Below, in pieces: positions 1-5,510 of a DNA stretch of 12,069 nt. Position 1 is the stretch's first letter, and every line of letters starts with the position of its first letter. The stretch is from positions 1-12,069 of the forward strand of contig JBDSIM010000300.1 in assembly GCA_039917935.1 (NCBI GenBank). Reading direction: 5' to 3'. The translations under genes and the position numbers were made by a program. Below the pieces are notes generated by a model. The model was not told the origin of the DNA, made no database searches, and saw only the letters and a list, made by a program, of their open reading frames with translations. The DNA comes from Chryseosolibacter sp039917935 (GTDB taxonomy: Bacteria > Bacteroidota > Bacteroidia > Cytophagales > Cyclobacteriaceae).

Positions 1-203
1 CTCGTGCCAGGCTTTGGCAGTCCGTCTTTGCATAGTATTTTTGGTTAAAGACCTGCACCACGCAGTGTCACAACAAAAATACTGGTAAGAGTTGGGCGGG
101 AAAAGATGTACTTGATAGCGTGCTTACTTTGAAATGGCTCTCAAATTACGATATAGTGAAGTCAATAATTCAGAGTGGGGCAAAAAACCACTCGCCTAAT
201 TGA
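1..203 (+). pseudogene. Left-edge remnant of an unrecognised broken gene
   Basis: No intact frame starts here, but protein-like sequence can be read in two frames. Bases 2-88 give a stretch containing VKDLHHAVSQQKYW before a TAA. Bases 36-203 in another frame contain SWAGKDVLDSVLTLKWLSN and end with TGA at 201-203. A single missing base near 201 would join this second stretch directly to the open frame that begins at 200. I read it as the N-terminal part of the gene continued in the next two entries, cut by the window edge. The family is not recognised. The frame linkage is inference, and chance open sequence is possible. Confidence 0.3.
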
Positions 204-628
204 TTGCGTGGTTTGAAGATCAGCAGTTTTTCGAAGTAAATAATCCAGCTTTCATGAAACATGTGAGGGCAGCTAGAAATTATTTTTTCCATCCCAGCCG
301 GCATGGTTTCGGAGGAATAGCAGGCATGCACTGGGTTGATACCACAGTGGATTTAATCAACGACCTTTATGAGAATGTTAAACTACGTACTGAACGAAAA
401 ACGCAACAGAAAGCCCTTCATCAGCAGTTTAGGAATATTCTAAATCCAGGCGCAGAATTAGTCCTTAATAATTTACAAGAAATAGTTTACCATCTTGAGA
501 TCCTTTTTGTAGATAATAAGTCAAAACCAAATTTAATCTATATATGTCTCTTGTTCCGGTCTTTCAAAATGAGGATGATCCGAAACAGCCCATTTTTTTC
601 ATTCAACTGCTTGAGGGGCATTATTTAG
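200..628 (+). pseudogene. Hypothetical protein fragment with HEPN-like Rx4H motif
   Basis: An open frame of 142 codons that begins with TTG immediately after an in-frame TAA (197-199), so the apparent start is probably not a real one. Residues 24-33 read AARNYFFHPS. R26-N27-x3-H31 fits the R-x4-H motif of HEPN-domain ribonucleases and HEPN helical bundles, and the rest is mostly charged and hydrophobic, as expected for a helical protein. From about base 545 the frame becomes low-quality sequence (LLFRSFKMRM), while a better protein continues in the next frame, so the true end is probably near 540 with a frameshift. The stretch is very AT-rich, about 25% GC at 481-540, unlike the genes to its right, which suggests acquired DNA. 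The family is not recognised and the HEPN link rests on one short motif. Confidence 0.4.
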
Positions 629-870
629 TAACCGATACCGAACTTTGTTTCTTTAAACAAATTAATCCGGCATTCGCTCTAATTTCACTCAAAGATGTTG
701 AGTCAAAAAAATACGTTAGTGAATGGTTGCATTCTTGGCAACGAACTGATAATAATGGAGATTTAGGTAAGAGAGGCGCGATGTGGGCCAAGCACCATTT
801 TTTATTGCATCAGCTTGACTCCGAATTTCAAAAAATTAGGCGAGCTTTTCACCATAAGGACTCTCAATGA
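544..870 (+). pseudogene. Hypothetical protein fragment, probable C-terminal continuation
   Basis: An open frame of 108 codons with ATG at 544 and TGA at 868-870, overlapping the preceding frame by 85 bases in a different phase. It reads like a soluble, aromatic-rich protein (motifs LEGHYLVTDTEL, KYVSEWLHSWQR, RRAFHHKDSQ) and shows no recognised domain. Two readings fit. It may be the C-terminal part of the gene to its left, separated by a one-base deletion near 530-545, or a small separate gene. The overlap, the lack of any ribosome-binding signal before 544 and the sudden loss of protein-like sequence in the upstream frame at the same place favour the frameshift. No function can be assigned. 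Confidence 0.4.
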
Positions 871-1389
871 TTCAACGCTGCGTGCATTAGCTGGACTCAA
901 CAATATTTTTGGTCGTCCTTGTTAATAGTTGCAATTAACCGGAATCAAGGAATCTTATCTTAATACAATGATTTTGAAACATCGATAGCCTACCCCCAGC
1001 ATCAACACCCATTGTGCAGTCCCCACATCCCTCCCACTGTCTAAGCCTGCCCAAAGAGTGTTGCTGCCCCGCCCTGTAACAATTGAAGTGTCGCGTATTG
1101 CCCCCGCGTTATAATCATATTATGCTAAGTTGAGAATACAGAGCAATCTGACGATCCACACAAGCCCACCGCACAGTTATATAATTTGACGTTATGTGCC
1201 TGCCTGCCGGTAGGCAGGTGACTATTTCGCTCCTATCCTTTATCATATAAATCTAGCTGGATCACTCCAATATTATCAGCGCCAAATCTAGTGATGGAGA
1301 AAAGCTCGGAAATTTCTTAAAAATTCAAATCGGATTCTCGGATGCTAAGAGCGTTAAAAACAGTCTCAAACAAAAACTTCCCAGCAAAA
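871..1389. other. Non-coding stretch between the broken gene and oxyR
   Basis: No complete gene is seen in these 519 bases. On the minus strand, 955-1119 is open for about 54 codons without a start and contains a protein-like string, SNTLWAGLDSGRDVG. It may be a coding remnant but matches nothing I recognise. A 20-base palindrome lies at 1199-1218. No clear hairpin terminator for oxyR is visible in 1300-1389. Confidence 0.5.
1199..1218. repeat. 20-base GC-rich palindrome
   Basis: CCTGCCTGCCGGTAGGCAGG is a near-perfect inverted repeat: the outer 7 bases pair exactly (CCTGCCT/AGGCAGG) and the centre is GCCGGT. It stands out in an AT-rich intergenic region. Palindromes of this CCTGCC...GGCAGG type occur as dispersed intergenic elements in some Bacteroidota genomes, as far as I recall. 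Only one copy is seen here, so calling it a dispersed repeat is inference. Confidence 0.45.
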
Positions 1390-2319
1390 TCAATAATTTA
1401 TCTCCACCACTTTCTTATTCTGCAATTTCTGCATTTGGGCTGGAACGATGTCTAAAATTCCTCCCTTCAGGGTTTTTATGAGTTTGCTTTTCAGGTAGTC
1501 GCGATGGGTAACAAGACTTACTTCACGTGCGGGTGTCGGGTCCCTTAACCGTTTCACCAGCTTATGCTCGGCTTTGGTAAACTCCATCACAGCCAACTCT
1601 GGTAAAATGGTTATGCCATCGCTTTTGTCTACCATTCGTTTGAGGGTTTCTATGTTGCCTGTCTTAAAGTGAAAATCACTGCTTTTTTTTAACTCGCATA
1701 AGTTTAATATCTGCGATCGAAAGCAATGCCCTTCTTCCAATACCCAGAGCTGGCTGGGATCAATTTCCCTGGCCAATACATATTTCTTGTCTATCAACGC
1801 ATTCTTTTTAGAGACGTAGACAAAAAGTTCTTCGTAGAAAAGTATGTCTTCTTTGATCGATGGATCTTTCAGAGGCGTGACCACGATGCCGCAGTCCAAC
1901 CGGTTGTGCTTGAGTTCATGGATCACTTCTTCCGTGATGGCCTCGCTAATAATAAGATCTATTTGAGGGTATTTTTCCCGCACATATTTATAAAGCGATG
2001 GTATTAAATAAGGAGCGAGCGTGGGAATAATTCCAATCCGCAATTCACCGGTAAGGATGTCCTTCTGGTCGCTGATCAATTGTTTAACCGTGTTGGCTTC
2101 GCGCAAAATGATTCGAGCCTGGGCAATGATGCTCGCGCCAATTTCTGTAGGAATAACGGGTTGTTTTGTGCGATCAAAAATTTTTACACCCAGTTCTTCC
2201 TCGAGCTTCTGAATTTGCATACTCAGGGTAGGCTGTGTGACAAAACATTTTTCGGAGGCTGATACAAAATGTCGATTAGTATCCAGTGCAACAATATATT
2301 CAAGCTGTGTCAGAGTCAT
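1390..2319 (-). CDS. oxyR: OxyR, peroxide-sensing LysR-type regulator
   Basis: A 309-residue LysR-family activator that senses hydrogen peroxide through a reversible disulfide and activates peroxide-defence genes, here most likely katG. The N-terminal winged helix-turn-helix covers about residues 1-65, with the typical TQPTLSMQIQKLEEELG segment. The effector domain follows from about residue 90, opening with GELRIGIIPTLAPYLIP, close to the OxyR pattern. The redox pair is in EEGHCFRSQILNLC: the cysteines fall at residues 199 and 208, the same numbers and spacing as Cys199/Cys208 of E. coli OxyR. That is the main reason for calling OxyR rather than a generic LysR protein. The length also fits (305 in E. 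coli). The gene is divergent from katG with a 103-base gap, the usual arrangement for a LysR regulator and its target. The ATG at 2317-2319 lies inside a perfect OxyR-type box, so it probably represses itself. Confidence 0.95.
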   Translation of the reverse strand: MTLTQLEYIVALDTNRHFVSASEKCFVTQPTLSMQIQKLEEELGVKIFDRTKQPVIPTEIGASIIAQARIILREANTVKQLISDQKDILTGELRIGIIPTLAPYLIPSLYKYVREKYPQIDLIISEAITEEVIHELKHNRLDCGIVVTPLKDPSIKEDILFYEELFVYVSKKNALIDKKYVLAREIDPSQLWVLEEGHCFRSQILNLCELKKSSDFHFKTGNIETLKRMVDKSDGITILPELAVMEFTKAEHKLVKRLRDPTPAREVSLVTHRDYLKSKLIKTLKGGILDIVPAQMQKLQNKKVVEINY

Positions 2320-2332
2320 AGATAATATCTAT
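2318..2332. promoter_or_regulatory. OxyR-type operator over the oxyR start
   Basis: ATAGATAATATCTAT is a perfect match to the OxyR/LysR motif ATAGnTnnnAnCTAT (ATAG-N7-CTAT, containing T-N11-A). It overlaps the oxyR start codon by two bases and lies about 90 bases before katG. OxyR bound here could block its own transcription or translation start region and activate katG in the other direction. The match is seen directly; binding is inferred from the neighbouring genes. Confidence 0.75.
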
Positions 2333-2334
2333 AT

Positions 2335-2350
2335 GATTATAAAAATAATC
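2335..2350. promoter_or_regulatory. Second inverted repeat in the oxyR-katG gap
   Basis: GATTAT-AAAA-ATAATC is a perfect inverted repeat with 6-base arms and a 4-base spacer. It starts two bases after the OxyR-type box. LysR-type tetramers usually contact two adjacent dyads, so this may be the weaker second site. It does not match ATAG-N7-CTAT and its centre is 17.5 bases from the first, not the 22 of the classical OxyR layout, so the role is uncertain. Confidence 0.35.
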
Positions 2351-2353
2351 AAT

Positions 2354-2384
2354 TTGATTTATTAAACCAAGTGTTGTAATCTTG
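2354..2384 (+). promoter_or_regulatory. Possible katG promoter, Bacteroidota type
   Basis: TTG at 2354-2356 and TAATCTTG at 2377-2384 resemble the Bacteroidota -33 (TTG) and -7 (TAnnTTTG) boxes, separated by 20 bases; the -7 box differs at one position. Transcription would start near 2390, leaving a leader of about 32 bases before the ATG at 2423. That leader is A/T-rich and has no Shine-Dalgarno sequence. The OxyR-type box would sit about 65 bases upstream of this start, a sensible activator position. Confidence 0.4.
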
Positions 2385-2422
2385 ACGAATCAATTTTGCA
2401 AAACAATCACTAATCTTTAAAA

Positions 2423-4648
2423 ATGGAAAAAGATACGAACTCAATCTTAGCGGATGTGAACACTGGTGAAGCCAAGTGTCCATTTTCTGGTGGAGCGCTT
2501 AAGCAAAGTGCTGGCGGTGGCACAAGAAACAGGGACTGGTGGCCAAATCAGTTGAACTTAAGCATCCTCCGTCAACATTCTTCCCTGTCCGATCCGATGG
2601 GCGAAGGGTTCAACTACGCTGAAGAGTTTAAGTCGCTCGACCTGAAAGCAGTCAAGAATGACATCTTCGATCTGATGACCACTTCTCAAGACTGGTGGCC
2701 AGCGGATTACGGTCATTATGGCCCGCTCTTTATTCGGATGGCGTGGCATAGCGCAGGCACTTATCGTATTGCTGACGGTCGTGGTGGCGCAGGCTTCGGA
2801 ACGCAACGCTTCGCTCCTCTCAACAGTTGGCCTGACAACGCAAATCTTGACAAAGCACGTTTGCTGCTCTGGCCAATCAAACAGAAATACGGCAAGAAAA
2901 TTTCATGGGCAGACTTAATGATCCTGACGGGTAACTGCGCGCTTGAGTCGATGGGCTTTAAGACGTTCGGATTTGCTGGCGGACGTGCAGATGTTTGGGA
3001 ACCTGCGGAAGATATTTTCTGGGGTTCTGAAAGCGAGTGGTTAGGTGACAAACGCCATACTGGTAAACGTGAACTTGAAAATCCTCTCGGTGCCGTTCAG
3101 ATGGGCCTGATCTATGTGAATCCGGAAGGTCCTAATGGAAAACCGGATCCGCTCGCGGCAGCCGTTGATATTCGCGAAACTTTTGGACGGATGGCGATGA
3201 ATGATGAAGAAACTGTTGCACTTATTGCCGGAGGACACTCCTTCGGTAAAACGCATGGTGCAGCCGATCCAGCCAAGTACGTTGCCATGGAACCAGCAGG
3301 TGCGAGCATCGAAGAGCAAGGGCTTGGATGGAAAAATTCATTCGGAAGTGGTAATGGAGTGAATACAATTTCGAGTGGTCTTGAAGGAGCCTGGACAACT
3401 ACACCGGCGAAATGGAGTCACAATTTCTTCCAAAATCTTTTTGGGTTCGAGTGGGAGTTGTCGAAGAGCCCAGCTGGCGCACATCAGTGGAAACCGAAGG
3501 GTGGCGCAGGTAAGGATTCAGTGCCTGATGCACATGACCCATCAAAACGTCACGCACCAACCATGCTGACAACTGACATCTCGTTAAAGGTAGATCCTGC
3601 TTACGAGAAAATTTCAAGGCGCTTTTTCGAAAATCCTGATGCTTTTGCAGATGCTTTCGCCCGCGCGTGGTACAAGCTGACGCATCGTGACATGGGGCCA
3701 ATCGTGCGTTACCTCGGTCCGGAGGTTCCGAAAGAAGTGCTCATCTGGCAAGACCCTATCCCGACCGTTGCGCATAAACTAATTGACGATAAAGATATAG
3801 CTGCACTAAAAAGTAAAATCCTTGCTTCGGGATTGACGGTATCCCAACTGGTGTCAACTGCCTGGGCTTCAGCATCAACATTCCGTGGCTCTGATAAACG
3901 CGGTGGCGCAAACGGTGCACGCATTCGTCTTGCACCACAGAAGGATTGGCAAGTCAACAATCCGCCGCAATTGGCGAAAGTGCTTAATACCCTTGAGAAT
4001 ATTCAAAAAGAATTCCAGTCTGGTGGTAAGATGGTTTCGCTTGCCGACCTGATCGTTCTTGGCGGATGTGCAGGCGTCGAAAGGGCGGCAAAGAATGCCG
4101 GTAAAGATGTGACCGTACCATTCACACCTGGCCGTGCTGATGCGTCCCAAGAGCAAACCGACGTAAGGTCCTTTGCTGCTATTGAGCCCTCTGCAGACGG
4201 GTTCCGCAACTACTTTAATATCCGTCACAAGGCATCGGCAGAGGCCATGTTAATTGACAAGTCGCAATTGTTGACGCTGACTACGCCAGAGTTGACTGTA
4301 CTGGTGGGTGGCATGCGTGTGCTGAACGCGAACTTTGACAATTCTCAACAGGGTGTTTTCACCAAACGCACAGAGACACTCACCAATGACTTCTTCGTGA
4401 ACCTACTCGATCTCGGTACGACATGGAAAGGAAGTTCAGTGTCTCAGGATGTGTTTGAGGGTCGTGATCGCAAGACAGGCGAAATTAAGTGGACGGGTAC
4501 TCGTGTCGATCTCATCTTCGGTTCTCATTCAGAGCTGAGGGCTATCGCTGAAGTCTACGGATGTGCAGACTCTCAGGAGAAGTTTGTGAAGGATTTTGTG
4601 GCAGCATGGAATAAGGTTATGAACCTTGACCGCTTTGATCTCGCATAG
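2423..4648 (+). CDS. katG: Catalase-peroxidase KatG
   Basis: A full-length 741-residue bifunctional haem enzyme that breaks down hydrogen peroxide by catalase and peroxidase reactions in the cytoplasm. The N-terminal catalytic domain (about residues 30-430) shows all key residues. The distal site is RMAWHSAGTYR with Arg105, Trp108 and His109. The Met-Tyr-Trp crosslink special to KatG is present as Trp108, Tyr231 (in GLIYVNPEGP) and Met257 (in TFGRMAMND). The haem ligand is His272 in AGGHSFGKTHGA, and the proximal Trp324 lies in GAWTTTPAKW. The mobile-switch arginine region is likely FARAWYKLTHRDMGP. The C-terminal half (about 430-741) is the duplicated, haem-free domain, complete to the end. 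No signal peptide is seen. It is divergent from oxyR, has a predicted OxyR box upstream and a strong terminator downstream, so it is probably a single-gene transcript induced by peroxide. Confidence 0.98.
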   Translation: MEKDTNSILADVNTGEAKCPFSGGALKQSAGGGTRNRDWWPNQLNLSILRQHSSLSDPMGEGFNYAEEFKSLDLKAVKNDIFDLMTTSQDWWPADYGHYGPLFIRMAWHSAGTYRIADGRGGAGFGTQRFAPLNSWPDNANLDKARLLLWPIKQKYGKKISWADLMILTGNCALESMGFKTFGFAGGRADVWEPAEDIFWGSESEWLGDKRHTGKRELENPLGAVQMGLIYVNPEGPNGKPDPLAAAVDIRETFGRMAMNDEETVALIAGGHSFGKTHGAADPAKYVAMEPAGASIEEQGLGWKNSFGSGNGVNTISSGLEGAWTTTPAKWSHNFFQNLFGFEWELSKSPAGAHQWKPKGGAGKDSVPDAHDPSKRHAPTMLTTDISLKVDPAYEKISRRFFENPDAFADAFARAWYKLTHRDMGPIVRYLGPEVPKEVLIWQDPIPTVAHKLIDDKDIAALKSKILASGLTVSQLVSTAWASASTFRGSDKRGGANGARIRLAPQKDWQVNNPPQLAKVLNTLENIQKEFQSGGKMVSLADLIVLGGCAGVERAAKNAGKDVTVPFTPGRADASQEQTDVRSFAAIEPSADGFRNYFNIRHKASAEAMLIDKSQLLTLTTPELTVLVGGMRVLNANFDNSQQGVFTKRTETLTNDFFVNLLDLGTTWKGSSVSQDVFEGRDRKTGEIKWTGTRVDLIFGSHSELRAIAEVYGCADSQEKFVKDFVAAWNKVMNLDRFDLA

Positions 4649-4708
4649 GATGACGAAACGTTGGCTTAAGTCAGCCTTGATTTAGTGCGGTACATTCATA
4701 AATAAAAT

Positions 4709-4740
4709 AAAAGGTGGCTTTGCAACAGGCCACCTTTTTT
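4709..4740 (+). terminator. Rho-independent terminator of katG
   Basis: AAAAGGTGGC at 4709-4718 pairs perfectly with GCCACCTTTT at 4729-4738 around a 10-base loop, and the T-run continues to 4740. It lies 60 bases after the katG stop. The A-run on the 5' side means it could also work on the other strand. Confidence 0.9.
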
Positions 4741-4852
4741 AAATCTTGTTACACCATTCTAACAAGACCAGCGCCAGATTTTCTTGGGCAATGCCTGCGG
4801 CCCGGGCTATCCGTACAAGTCCGGCCTCGCTCCTGCCCACACACGGAGTTTA

Positions 4853-4870
4853 TCCCGATTTTTATCGGGA
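4853..4870. repeat. Short perfect hairpin TCCCGAT/ATCGGGA
   Basis: TCCCGATTTTTATCGGGA forms a 7-base stem with a TTTT loop, followed by GGCTTTT. Hairpins of this type are common between genes in Bacteroidota, as I recall, and may act as weak terminators or lie at transcript ends. It is 113 bases past the strong katG terminator, so it is not needed for katG. Confidence 0.4.
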
Positions 4871-5058
4871 GGCTTTTCACTTCTATCCCTATTGCTTTGC
4901 CAACCTGGTAGCAACGCACATTGTGCAGGCCACGCATGCCACGCTAAAACCAAAGCTACTCAAAGAGTGTAACTGGGGTGGTGACCGAAAAAGCTTAAGT
5001 TATTGAAAGCCAACGCTAGAAACTTTCGATAAATATTGAGTAAGCCCGGAGCTAAAGC

Positions 5059-5187
5059 AACGCCTCCCTGGGTGCCGGCAAATATATTACTGCCACTCAT
5101 AGCAAAGGACGTAATATTTAGTTGTGTCAGCCCGGTGTTCAGTTGTGTCCAACTCTGTCTATTATCGCTTGAGCGGAACACGCCACC
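5059..5187 (-). pseudogene. Orphan one-repeat remnant of a BNR/sensor-type surface protein
   Basis: On the minus strand this stretch encodes about 43 residues running from GGVFRSSDNRQSWTQLNTG to NIFAGTQGGV. The pattern (GGVF-S-DN--SWT...NTGL...GSNIFAGT-GGV) is one unit of the sialidase/BNR-like propeller repeats found in large secreted Bacteroidota proteins, often with type IX secretion tails. The frame stays open to 5280 and 4960 on the two sides, but the flanking residues lose the repeat pattern, and no start, signal peptide or further repeats are seen. It is therefore probably a leftover of a larger deleted gene. The repeat family is recognised by pattern only. Confidence 0.5.
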
Positions 5188-5425
5188 GCGCGCATGACGG
5201 GCGCACAACAGGAGGATCATACATTGTTTGTACACAGCCTCATGGGACGTTGTTGCATTCGCCTTTGCTCCTATCGTCACTGAAACTCGCGCTCGTGTGG
5301 GTTCAGTATTTTAAAACGGATTGACACAATTATCTGCTGTGAAAAGCTTCATCAAGCGTACAATTGCCAAGTAACCGCTTCCTTACCGTTTTAGGGATTT
5401 GGTTTCCGGGTATAATAACCTTGCT

Positions 5426-5439
5426 ATGATTTAAATCAT
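5426..5439. promoter_or_regulatory. FNR/CRP-like palindrome upstream of nifJ
   Basis: ATGATTTAAATCAT is a perfect 14-base palindrome. Its core TGAT-N4-ATCA is that of FNR/CRP-family sites (TTGAT-N4-ATCAA for FNR), differing only at the outermost base of each half. It is centred about 64 bases before the transcription start suggested by the box at 5484-5491, close to the -61.5 position of class I activators. Control of a 2-oxoacid oxidoreductase operon by oxygen or redox state through such a regulator is plausible, but the regulator is not in this window. Confidence 0.45.
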
Positions 5440-5483
5440 CCCACAGGGTGACGATTGATAGCCATATGCAGTAATGAAGAGTC

Positions 5484-5491
5484 TATGTTTG
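5484..5491 (+). promoter_or_regulatory. Possible nifJ -7 promoter box
   Basis: TATGTTTG is an exact match to the Bacteroidota -7 consensus TAnnTTTG, 19 bases before the nifJ ATG, giving a leader of about 14 bases. A -33 TTG at the usual spacing is not found; the nearest is at 5455-5457, about 26 bases upstream. An alternative -7-like box, TAACCTTG, lies at 5416-5423. Confidence 0.35.
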
Positions 5492-5510
5492 ATTACAGAA
5501 TTCCAAATAC

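Larger units (their letters stand above)
4741..5510. other. Gene-free stretch between katG and nifJ
   Basis: No intact gene is supported in these 770 bases; open frames on either strand are short and not protein-like, apart from one repeat-protein remnant at about 5059-5187 on the minus strand. The segment 4780-4900 is GC-rich and includes a hairpin. The last 200 bases are AT-rich and carry the likely control region of the nifJ operon: a palindrome at 5426-5439 and a promoter-like box at 5484-5491. Confidence 0.6.

Noticed and set aside
1140..1205. Possible integron attC site around GACGTTATGTGC
   Set aside because: It fails the GTTRRRY core and no matching RYYYAAC partner or long imperfect stem is found upstream.
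1255..1390. Possible coding remnant on the plus strand just before the oxyR stop
   Set aside because: It is short, has no start, is bounded by stops, and has no recognisable motif; chance is the simpler explanation.
2423..4648. Possible recent transfer of katG, judged from seemingly GC-rich codons
   Set aside because: Sampled lines of katG are about 48-55% GC and those of nifJ about 43-53%, so there is no clear difference by eye.
4714..5006. Overlapping short plus-strand frames after katG
   Set aside because: They cover the terminator and the hairpin, have no protein-like pattern, and no start is supported.
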